From NCBI GenBank assembly GCA_022829145.1, contig CM040748.1, positions 8,113,501 to 8,177,500 on the forward strand: a stretch of 64,000 nt of DNA, written 5' to 3'. A program made the translations under genes and the position numbers. Positions 41,301-51,515 of the stretch are shown piece by piece (within the stretch, counting starts at the first letter, position 1; each line of letters starts with the position of its first letter). This DNA is from Albula goreensis (taxonomy: Eukaryota; Chordata; Actinopteri; Albuliformes; Albulidae). The notes under the pieces were generated by a model that was given only the letters and a program-made list of their open reading frames with translations, did no database searches and was not told where the DNA came from.

Positions 41301-44300
41301 TTTTGCCTTGCGCATAGCAGTGTATGGAGTATGAAGCGACCTGTCACAGCAGACAGGGTGTTGGGCTGTGGCCTGTCGTCTAGCGTGCGGGGCAGAAGAT
41401 TAGGGCCTGTGTTATTGATCGTGTGTTCCTGTGTGCAGTGGACAGTTTTTACTGTAGGTAATGAAAGTCTCATTTCAGGGCTAAATGATCCATCTCTGAC
41501 AGAGACCCAGAAGAGCACTAAGAAGCACAGTGATCAACTGAATCAGGTACCTTCTCTGCATGTGTTTGTAAATATGGTTTAAATTTTTTTGCTTTTGTAA
41601 TAATAATAATAATATTAATAATAATAACAACAATTCTATGGGACAGTACATATCAGTGTAAAAGCTCATAATGTGACAAAGTGATTCTTTAAACAAACAG
41701 ATTTACAAAAACAAGAGCATTTTCTCTTTTTTTTACACAAGTAGGAGAGATAAAAATAAATCTTTGTTTTTCTGGCTGGTGTGCCTGTGCTACCAGTTCA
41801 AGGAGCCTGTGAAGTCTCTCTGTCTTTGATGTGATGAAACAAAACTATGTTGTTTCTTGTTTTAAAAAAATGTAATCCCTCTCTTTACTACAAAGTATTT
41901 CTTGCTGTCTGTGCCAAGATCTTAAGTGTGTCGCATTCTGTAAGGATTTTGCACATCACAGTAATTAAATATTCTCTTTCAGTGCTAAATGGCTGTAGTG
42001 GCCTTTGTGTGTCCACAGCTCTGCAGTGGAGATGGTGTGGGTGTCCTGGGGCAGAGTGCTGCGTTCGCAGGCGGGCTGGAGGAAAGGACGGGCGGCAGCG
42101 TGCTGAGAGCCCGGGGGCTTGGTGGGGACTCTCCTACAGCAGGCTCTCCCACTCTCCCCTTACAGCACAGCTGGTAAGAGATTGTGCTGACTGTGGCCAG
42201 AAAACACTGTTTTTATGCCCTCTTTATAGCACAGCCCTTCAACCCAGTGATCAAAGTCTCCCTCAGCTGTACAGCTTGTCTCAGTTTTGTCACAAAATGC
42301 TTTTCCTGATTTTTTTTTTTGCTACAGTCTTATTTGCTCATTTCTTTGTGCTGCTGGTAGATATTTACTTGTATGTTGTTACATTTTATTTTATTTCATT
42401 TTCTTCCAGGCCTGTTCTCCAGCCCAGGTCTGCTTTGAGTGACCTTCAGAATCAACCAGTCAATTTGTCAGGATCAACATCAAAATCCATTGTCCCGCCT
42501 CCTGAAAGATCCTTATCAGATGTCTTTGTTTCTTTAGAGACTATAAAGCCAAGTAAGTCCCTGCTGTATTACTGAAACTTATTCTTCAAACGATGAAAAA
42601 GGCACGCATAATTTATAGTATCTTGTAGAGATACATTTGTCTGAAACTGCTGGTAGCAAAAGCAGAGCAGCAGGAAAGTGAAGTGTGTAGTCTGTTCCAT
42701 GCTAATCATTCTAAGGGCTGCACACTGACAGAGCACTGTTTCAAACATGATCCCTCACTGTGGGTACTCCTTCCAGGCAGTATTGCGCCTATTGTGGCCT
42801 ATGACAAGAATGGAATTCGTGTGATGCTCAGTTTTGCCAAAGACTGTCCCGTGGGGCGACCTGACGTAGCCGTGATGGTGCTGTCCATGCTGAGTACCTC
42901 CTCTATCCCTATCAGAGATGTGGTGTTCCAGGCAGCGGTACCAAAGGTGGGGATCAGTTAATACATGCACGTTCATGTCCACCCTTAGGACGCTGATTTC
43001 CCATCGGTAGTTCTACAGAGACTCCTATAACAGACCCCTGCCAAACATGTATATGGCTGAATTTGCTGCCATAGCTGAGTTCCTGTCATAAATTGAGCTA
43101 TCAAAGATTTCTCTCATTTCATATTTTTGAAAATTTGTACTATCCCTTCTCAGACCTGTTACCATTGTTCTTGGTTTTTCACATGGTTCAGAAAGCATCC
43201 CTGCATGTGGGCGTTTGTCTGAGAGATTGGAAGGCTACTAATAATTCTTCCTGTCACTGTCGTTCCCAGAGCATGAGAGTGAAGCTGCAGTCAGCCACCG
43301 GGTCAGTGCTGCCGGCCTACAACCCCGTCATGCCCCCCGCGGTCATATCTCAAATCCTGCTCCTGTCCAACCCACTCAGAGTGAGTTCACCCCGCTCCCA
43401 CGCTCCCACGCTCCCATACTCCCCGCATCCCGCAGGACGGGCTGAATCTCTTCCGAACGGGGAGCGGGGAAAATGTAATGTAAATGCCCTGTACTCGATA
43501 GGAGTGCCAGAACAGAGTGCCCAATTTCTGCAGAGATATTAAAGCCATTCATAAAGCCGGAGAGCCTTGTCAAATTACGCACTTCCTGTCTCCATAAAAA
43601 ACAGCCATAACCGATGCCACAAAATGAAATGGACCTCGTGAAGAGTCGGCCTTTCAGACGTTTGCATTTTTTGGGGGAAAGATGACTTCAAGGAAATGTG
43701 CACTGTAGATGGATTGCCCCTTATGGTTATTGTTAGTTCAAGAGCAGCTGTATTAGTAGTGATAGTGGAACCGTCAAAAGAGGCAAGGATCCACTGTCTC
43801 ACACAGGAGCTGCCCCAGAGTTACCGCATGGAGGGGTATCTATAATATATGAACTGGAATATTTGAGTTAAATGATTAATAACAGAATGATTAATGAAAT
43901 TACAGTATGACTGAATTATCAAATGTTCTGCTATAATATTCATTTTTCCCTTAAGTATGTCATTAGCTAAATGTGTAGAGCTCTCTGCTGACCTTAGACA
44001 TATGTCTGTGTCATCCTTATCTGAGTAGTAAGTTAGCGATTGCATTCTGCACTGTGCTCAGTGCAGAATCTGTGAGGCATGTCCTCCGCACTGTAGTAAA
44101 TTTTGTAAATTGGTATCAAATCATATCTGTATGCAGACCTCATTCAGTTTAAAATGGTTTTGTCTTATTCCCTTTTTTATGGGGTGAATTTTTTGATGGT
44201 TGTTTTGTTGGTCTGAGAAACAGATGTGTGTTCACACATTGAACGTGTGTGAAGTTTTCTTAGCTCTGTTTGCTTGTCACTGCCTGTGTATACACATGTA

Positions 44301-45012
44301 CTGGCAGAGTACCAGTGAGTCCAGAGGGAACAGTATGTTACATTACATGACATGACTCCTTAGAGCATTGTTTCAGCTTTTTTACAATTATGTTCCTGTC
44401 AAATCTGGACACTTTCCAGCAGCAAAACCACCATTGCAGTACCCTGTTGAATAGCAGGTTTGAATCGGTTGGTTTGGATGAGGTACCTCCTTCCAAAATG
44501 GCAATTTCTGCATCATTTAAGCAGGTGCTACATATAAGTGATAGCAGAATCCCCCATAACTGTGAAATATTTTGAGATCATGTGATGAAGGGTGTTATGT
44601 AAATGTAATCCAATACACCTTGCCAATAATTATCTTTTCACCTCTGATCTTTACCAAATGAGGGATATTTAGGTTAAAGCCATATTTTCACTGTATTTCT
44701 TAAGTTTAGCTACCTTGTTTTTTTTAATATATCAGAATTCCTACACTCAGCATTGTTTGTTTAAAATGTTATTCTGTGCCTAAGAAAGCTTATCTGTGCA
44801 AAGGTCTTGTTTCGTTTTCTCTCACAGATTTGGCCAGAACACTGTTTCAGTGATTAAAACATGCTTAATGGCGCATGGTTGTGGTTTGCTTTTTCTTGTA
44901 GGATAAAGTACGTTTACGTTACAAGCTGATGTTCACCCATGGAGAGCAGAAGATCAGCGAGCTGGGCGAGGTAGAGAACTTTCCGGACATGAGTTCCTGG
45001 ACTGGCTGGTGA
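29338..45012 (+). CDS. gga2: GGA2, Golgi-localized gamma-ear ARF-binding clathrin adaptor (615 aa, 17 exons)
   Basis: Monomeric adaptor at the trans-Golgi network that sorts mannose-6-phosphate receptors and other cargo into clathrin carriers. Exons: 29338-29386, 31291-31375, 32091-32166, 33611-33709, 33804-33927, 35021-35121, 37115-37195, 37448-37585, 39005-39086, 39908-40021, 40132-40272, 41479-41546, 42019-42173, 42410-42552, 42777-42946, 43270-43380, 44902-45012; all phases agree. VHS domain about residues 10-145 (LLAHKIQSPQEKEAL, KFRFLNELIKVLSPKYLG). GAT domain about 165-300 (LQAANRLIKN, RPTLFRLASDT, EILQAND). The hinge has a clathrin-box-like LIDL (329-332) and DEELM (357-361). The GAE ear is about 484-615 (MPPAVISQILLL, VRLRYKLMF). 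Two in-frame ATGs (29338, 29344) can start it. GAT and ear details (HPDDLQAANRLIKN, MPPAVISQ, NFPD) and EARS2 next door favour GGA2; the N-terminus and hinge look more like GGA3/GGA1. Intact. Confidence 0.93.
32407..32719. mobile_element. pogo/Tigger-like MITE with TA target duplication
   Basis: In the GGA2 intron after exon 3. The two ends are inverted copies beginning CACTGAACCCTCATTA and are flanked by TA (32405-32406 and 32720-32721). Just inside the left end, the phrases GCAGACCTCATTA and CTGTTATAAAGGA recall the repeated termini of pogo-type elements. At 313 bp with no transposase signature it is non-autonomous. Confidence 0.75.
35458..36060 (-). mobile_element. Degraded Tc1-like transposon
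   Basis: In the GGA2 intron after exon 6. It starts with GATAAAATAATGGAAACAC, a terminal motif also seen at 24500. Translated on the minus strand in shifting frames it yields faint transposase echoes: a segment like NESVTL near 35990, FNPHCLF near 35925 and, toward the left end, ALQSSDPS where Tc1 has SPDLNP. The frame is broken many times. Only a relic is claimed. Confidence 0.45.
36284..36637 (+). mobile_element. tRNA-derived SINE with 17-bp target-site duplication
   Basis: In the GGA2 intron between exons 6 and 7. The body is flanked by a near-perfect 17-bp direct repeat, AGAAGTACAGGTTATGG at 36267-36283 and the same with one T-to-C change at 36638-36654, the mark of LINE-driven insertion. 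The head has a pol III A-box-like TGGCTCACAGGG and a B-box-like GGCTTGAATCCC, with a short tandem insertion just before it. The body includes GAGGCAACAATTGG and ends with an A-rich tail. A truncated relative lies at 19424-19556. Confidence 0.85.
37586..37725. repeat. TG-rich imperfect simple repeat
   Basis: Degenerate (TG)n with CGCATG and ATGTG interruptions, directly after the donor of GGA2 exon 8. Its open frames are artefacts. Confidence 0.8.
41599..41632. repeat. AAT trinucleotide microsatellite
   Basis: About eleven AAT-like units with one ATT interruption, in the GGA2 intron after exon 12. Confidence 0.85.
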
Positions 45013-46075
45013 CCATCCACTTCAGAGCAACGCTGTCAGTCAATACAGAGGTGACCTTTATGGCTACAACGCTCATAGGGTACTCTCCGATTATGAGGCA
45101 TGTTACCATATCCATTACAATCAAAGTAGTATGCCATCCATCATTGGTATTATAGCAGGTAATAGCAGCGATTTTTTATTATTTTTTATTTATTTTTTGT
45201 ATGCCAAAACTTTTTGATTTATGGGCACTCTGATTGGAAGGGTCCTGTGACTTGTGCAGTTTTACAGTTGATGAACGCCAAACAGCAATAATAATTGAGC
45301 CACTGCTGTTGCTTGTCCTTCCAAGGCTCTCTTACCTCACCTCGGACAGAGCAGTGTGGTCTGATCAGCAAAGGTGCAGCTACCAGCATGGTGCTTTGGA
45401 AGGGACTTGTGTGCGAATGCAGTTCTTTGGTAGACTCTTTCTCTGGAAGATGACACATAGTATATGCAAATGTTGCTCTTTACTGCATCTGTTTACATTG
45501 ATTGTAATGTTGAGCTTCTGTAGGCAGTGGCTGGGTTTGTCACACGAGCGCTGGAGCGCCTTTTAATAATCAATTATTCACGAGATGTATGTTTGTGCCA
45601 TTACCCATCTGTGACAAGACCTCACTATGGTATTAATCATCTGCAGTGTATGTGTGCTTTTATGGAGCCTGCAGGGTGCCAAGCCCTGGTCTTACAGATC
45701 ATCTGTTCATGCAGTTTTTTTGTTTCTTCTTAATTATTAACCCCCTGATGTTAATTGAGATTACTAACTTAACACCTGCTTTAATTAAATACCTGTCATG
45801 GATGTCAGGTTTCAGTCCTTTGTTTCAGAAATATGATACAAGAGATTGCCCTTGCTAGTCAAACAAAAAACCCGACAAACATATCTTCCTGTGATGACCA
45901 GGACTGTGCCAATGACATGTCTGATCACATCAAGACAGAAAAAGATTGTTTGATTATTTATTTTTATTTTTATCGGTACTCTGATGTCTCTTTATCGAGT
46001 GATTAAATCGACTTCGACAAATTGTGTGTTTGAAGTATGACAATGCAGGTCAATAAAAATGCTGTTTGTTCAAGC
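45013..46075 (+). other. gga2: Probable GGA2 3' untranslated region
   Basis: No coding exon is seen after the GGA2 stop. The first clear AATAAA lies at 46052-46057, about 1.04 kb downstream, and the sequence up to it is a plausible 3' UTR. A shorter form cannot be excluded. Confidence 0.45.
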
Positions 46076-46394
46076 TGCCTTTGAATCGGTAGTTGACTTG
46101 TCTCTGAATCTGATTATTATAATGTTAATGATGTTTGTATTTCACAGATATCCATTTATCTGGCATGTATTGTTCCCCCTGCTGTGCTGTTACATTTGGC
46201 AGCCTCATCCATCCACTGCTCTTATCACATGACATAACATGCAACAATGCAACCCTGTGGAAATTGAAAGGCTTTCTGGGTAGTTTTGCGATAGTACTTG
46301 TGTTGACATGGTTTGAAATAATGCTGTCGTTAAGCAAATAATACTTAGAAATAGAAACATAGGGAATGAAATTTGTCTACCAGAATGTAATATA

Positions 46395-46565
46395 TCAAGG
46401 CAGTTTGCGTTTAGCAGATGCTCCTATCCAGAATGACTTACAGTTTACATATTACACCCTACCCAGTAACACAGGTGGATATTTTCTTCAGTGATTCAGG
46501 TGAAGTAACCTGCTTAAGGGGACAACAACATTGACTTAGCTTGGAATTGAATCTGTACACTCTGA
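46395..46565 (+). repeat. Common fish interspersed repeat
   Basis: Contains AGCAGATGCTCCTATCCAG then AATGACTTACAGTT, GTGATTCAGGTGAAGTAACC and TTGGAATTGAATCTG, the worn form of a repeat found throughout fish genomes (shared motif with 21580-21628). Class not assigned. Confidence 0.6.
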
Positions 46566-48420
46566 GTAAAACAGTCTAAGAGCAGCTCCTTGACTGTTTT
46601 ACTGTCATCCCAGACTGAAAAGAGAAGTTTGTGTGAAAATATGAGGAACACTGCTTTGTCATTATCAAATCAATTTCAGATTACCTCTGTAAGAAGTGGC
46701 TTTTTTACCAGTGAATACCTCCAGGTTTTATACCCTTCTATATCTTCATTCTACACCTACATATTTTTTGTGGCAGGCATATATTGATAGTGCCTGCCTG
46801 ATAACGAGCTGCAGGAGACCCCAGTTCAAGTACATGAGGGGGTATGTTTTTGATTATGATACAGAATGGAATGGGCCGCATATGTGGGGAGGAAGCAACA
46901 CAACAGAACCAAAGCTGGCTTGTGACCTTGACTTTGCTGGGTACTTGACTGGAAAATGACTTTTTAAGCTGATGAATAAACCTGCGAGAGTCATCTCATC
47001 ACTTATAATTCAGATTCGCAGCATCTCTGAATTGCTTTTCACAGGGCAACCTTTGAATCAGCTTTGTTGGCTTCAGTCACTGCACAGACTAAGACTCTTC
47101 AGGTTTCATATATCTAGCTCTGTCAGAACGGTGGAATCACTCATCACCTTCCTCTGCCCTCTAAATGCATGCCTCTCAAGAGTGCATCTGGGTACCTGAG
47201 TATTGGGCCTGTATTGTCTGAAGCCCATATAGAGGGCATAGCTAAATTATCACTTTATGAAAAGTACAGCAAAGGACAGTGCTGCTGTTTCATTCAGGTA
47301 AGCACAAATGCACCTTTATGTTGGACATAACGTTTCACTTTAAAACTGATGGGATTTTTTTTTTATCCAAATACATTCATTTAAAGGTATACCTCTGTAT
47401 TTGAGATGTGATACAGTAATTGGCAAAGCTGATTGTAAGTTTTTGTTTGTCTGACCTTTTGCTAATACTTTTTAAAATACAACCCAATCCCCTGTTTTCC
47501 AGGTAGACAAAACCACACATCATTCACGTCAGTTTTGTGAATCCTACATAAAACAAGTATTGTTAGTGCAGTGCATTAGTTTCATTAGTGAGGGACCGTA
47601 GTCTTTCTCTCTGTAGACTACATGAATTTCTTGTTCTATGCATATAGCAAGAGATACCGGCCATATTCCACAAGCATAACCCCTGTTACATCATTTCCAA
47701 GATATGGCATACATTTAGAGATGTGGTAGCACTGTGTGTGCATGTGCACAAGTGTGCATATACCATCATTGTGATGAGCATTTAGCATAAATATAAAAAT
47801 GCCACACATACATTTTCAGTCTTTGTGGATGTAATTGTATAGTTAATTTGTGCAATTTATCAGAAATCATATGCTGGTACTCACATCAGTATGTGTGTCA
47901 CCCAGATATGGTGTCAGACCTGTAAAATGTTATTTCTTAAGTATTAAATTATTTGAATTACTAATAAAAAACTATGTCATGAGTGTAATGAATGCATTGT
48001 TGATGAAAAACTGTTTGCCTGGTTAAAACCAGTATTGACAGGTAGGCTTTCATGCCTTTTTTAAAATTGAAATATGTTATTTATTTACTTTTTGTCAGAT
48101 ATATTTTTTTAAGAAGAGCATGCAGCAAATCACAAATGCACACAAGCATAAACTCCTAGCACTGTAGTATGTACAATATGTACATGCATTTTAGCATAAC
48201 ACTATTAAATACTTTTTGAGTAGTGTAAGGCTTTCTAGAATATGTCCTTTTAATAGTGCATTTTTCAATTGTGCCATTTAATAGTGCAGTGGAAAAAACA
48301 AGGCAATATCCTCTATTTTTGCTTGAGATAGTGATAGTTACAGTGCAAGAAGGGTCAAAGCTCAAGTCTCTATGTACCAGCAGATGGCAGCATTAGTTAT
48401 TTTACTTTTAGAAAATGTTA
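46566..48420. other. Intergenic, no gene seen
   Basis: Between the convergent GGA2 and IL21R genes. AT-rich, several short open frames without codon or family support, no RNA gene recognised. Confidence 0.45.
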
Positions 48421-48423
48421 TTA

Positions 48424-49165
48424 CAGTTTTTTTTTCGATTGCTAACATGCATTGGTCAAAACTGAAGTCACATTGTCAAAACTCTTCACTCAGTCAGTGA
48501 AACAGAAGTCTATGTGGATCAAACTGTGCATCATTTTTCATTGCTTTCACACAATATGCATTCAATGACCACATTCTCTCTTTTCTCATTCATACTCCAC
48601 CATTTGCAAAACACTATTATATTTGCAACACATTTTTCAAATGCTAACGCACTGTTTTCAAAACTGATAAAACACATTCAAAACAGAATGATGGCAAATT
48701 TTTGTGCATTTCTGCAGTAACCATATAGAAATATATAGAAAATCTTTATCCAGGTTTACTGCACATCCCAGGATGTCAGTACTATTCCTGCCTCCATACT
48801 CCCCCTTCCTAAACCCCATAGAGGAGTTTTTCTCTGCGTGGAGGTGGAATGTTTATGACCACCATCCACATGATCAGATGTCTTTCCTGGATGCCATGAA
48901 TGCGGGCTGTGGAGACACTTCTTCTGAAGAATGCCAGGGTTGGATTACACATTCCAGAAGATACCAAGATGCATCACCAGAGAAGAAATGTGGTGGCAAA
49001 ATGCAGGAGAGAGGGAGAACTAGAACCCTCACAGCACTGTACAGTAGGAGTGATTATGCTATACATGTTGATGTTTTTTTTTTTGTAATTATTATTGCAG
49101 CCCAGGAATTTCAGGAATTTTTGTTTCAATGTTTTCTGTTTCACAATTACTATATGCAAAGATAA
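48424..49165 (+). mobile_element. Fragment of an IS630/Tc1-type transposon (C-terminal transposase part)
   Basis: After TA at 48422-48423 the sequence starts CAGTTTTTTTTTCGATTGC, like the end of the element at 11025. From about 48760 the plus strand encodes the C-terminal third of the same transposase type: LPPYSPFLNPIEEFF, SAWRWNVYD, LDAMNAGCGD and CQGWITHSRR, with the catalytic E in NPIEE. Everything N-terminal of this is missing and the peptide drifts off near 49000. No matching right-hand terminal repeat was found. It is a different copy from the one at 11025. Confidence 0.8.
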
Positions 49166-51390
49166 AAAAATAAGGGATATTGAAGCAAATTGCTGCATTT
49201 CTGATTCATTCTTGTTACATATACAGTCAATAAAGTGAGAATTTAAAAAAAGTGAAAACTAAAAAAAAAAATGAAACTAACTAAATAAAATACTTCTGTT
49301 CTTATTGTATTCATTGTAAAGTATATTTTATATAAACAACTTCACAATGCACTTTCATGGTTTTGCATGGTTTCCTGTATTCTACTCCACATAAAAGATA
49401 TTGTATTACTAAATGTGGGATTATGGTTTCTTCATTAAAATGCCTGAATCAAGGTATTTGATATCTGCAAAACATGTGAGATTGTAACATATTAAATTGT
49501 CTATTTAAAGATGCACTGATACATGAATTTTATTGAATTCATATTTTAATTGTCCCATTCCCTGCAGTTTTCAGGGAATGTCCTCTGTACCTCTCTAAAT
49601 GTCAGATTTTTTTTTTTCTGATGATTTAGTGCTATGTGCTAAAGTTTGTCTACAGCCCTCCTGTTTGATTTGCTTGGGGCAGAAAGGTTCTGTTTCTTCC
49701 TGTTATCTGAGAGCCGTTTCTGTTATTACTCCTTAGATAAACAAGTTTTGCATGCACCAATGGCATCCTTCTCTGTGTTCTTCAGAAATATTACACAATG
49801 TTTTCAAATGAGGAATTCTGTTTCCAAGTTTTATAATATTAATTATTCATAAACGTTAAAGAAAAACCCCATCCGTGTCAGACTCTCGGTACACGCATGA
49901 GTCCAAGGGGAAATATGCACCATGTTCTTTCATTATGAAATAAATGGAAAGTGTAAATAAAATGGGCTTTTTCCTTACTGTTCCAAAGCAATGTGAGGTT
50001 AGCCACCAGTCATTTCAACAAGTTACCTCAATCTGTGACAAAGAACATCTTTATTATCCTGACAGTTGTGCTTAGTTCCTGGGATAATTACTGTCAAACT
50101 GTGGAGCCGCCTAGATTTGTCCTTTTGTCTAACCCCCCCCCCAATGCCATTTAGAATAACTTCTCCAAAGGCCTGTTATGGTTAACTTACTTAATACTGC
50201 ATGTTACAGTCACACGGTGATTCATTTGTTTTATTAGTCAGGTAAACAAAGTCTTATTCTTCACTTATCAGGTACTATGACGTTAACTTCATTGGAACCC
50301 AGAACTCAGCTCTGTGTTATGAGAAATGGAACATGGGGGTAGGGCATAAACAATGAAAGTAGCAAAGCAAGTAAAGTAGAGACTAACAACACTATGTAGC
50401 AAATAAAAGTTAAATTAGAGAAGCCTATAGCCTTCATGTGTGCCCATATCTGATTCTATGCTCTTGCCATGGAACATTTTCTATCTGACAGTTTTAATCT
50501 ACGGTTGTCAACCCTCTGCTATTTTCACACAAAGACGGCAACAGGAGATAAATGATGCTGCAGTAATGTGATAATTCTTGGTTTGAGGATGCTGAGAATT
50601 ATCAGTGCCACCAGATGGAAAACAACCCCACCAAGCTTCAGAAGTATGCCTTTTCTCATATTCGGAATCACCCATCCGTATAACAGCATAATGTGCTGCA
50701 CGTTACCTTGCTGTTGTACATAAATAAATTAACTGAAGAAATTGCAACAACTGAACATGAATAAAAAGATATGTTCTTGTTTTGGATCCTTGTGGAAAAA
50801 ATCAAGAGGGCCTTGTTAGCGGTGTAGTATTGCTATCAGTAACAGATAACCTGCTCTGACTGAAAAACCCACAATTCCTTTGACATGAATCTTTGATGTA
50901 AGCCACTGGCCATTCCTGCAGTGGTACTATGGTGACATATCCTATTAATACATAATAATAAATAATTAAAATGTGTTTCTTTCTGTTTTTTATTGCTTGC
51001 ATTATATTTTGAATACAGATTGTTTCTGAGCTGTATTGGGTTTCGTAAGTCAGAGTTATAGGAAATAGAATTAACTGAGGGCATAGGGTAAATCCTGCTA
51101 TTTGCTGTCCTATTATAACTTACAGTTGGCTGTTGTTCCAGGAAGCAAAGTGAAATGAGTCATGCCGTAAAATGACAAATTCAAATGAATGTGGTTATGA
51201 TCATTTCTCTTCTCAGTCAGTAGATGGGTAATTTGACCTTTAGTTGCTTCCCCTCTCAGTAACCCCTAAGATTGGCTGCAGCCCTCCATCCTCTTTTTCT
51301 CCTGACACAAGTGAAAATAGAATCTAAACTTCTATAAGAGAGGGCTTGCCACCTCCATCATAATAATTTTGCTAAAAACGTGGGACATGG
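49166..51390. other. Intergenic, no gene seen
   Basis: AT-rich with short A and T runs. No supported coding or RNA feature. Confidence 0.45.
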
Positions 51391-51392
51391 CT

Positions 51393-51398
51393 TTTATT
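51393..51398 (-). terminator. IL21R polyadenylation signal
   Basis: TTTATT on the plus strand is AATAAA on the minus strand, about 120 bases past the IL21R stop codon. Confidence 0.5.
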
Positions 51399-51515
51399 CT
51401 TAATAGTACTCAATTCTTTACATTCACTGTTTACTGGACGATATAACCCATGCACCCTGACAGTCATCAGAGGTGAGATTAAAACAGCAGCGATTACAAC
51501 AACAGTGACAGAGTG

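Noticed and set aside
42019-42173. Doubt whether this GGA2 hinge exon is real
   Set aside because: Its sequence is poorly conserved, but it starts and ends at good splice sites, keeps phase with both neighbours, and the total length agrees with the family.
41847-42575. 242-codon plus-strand open frame in the GGA2 region
   Set aside because: It is a shadow frame: GGA2 exons 13 and 14 use another frame fixed by both splice junctions.
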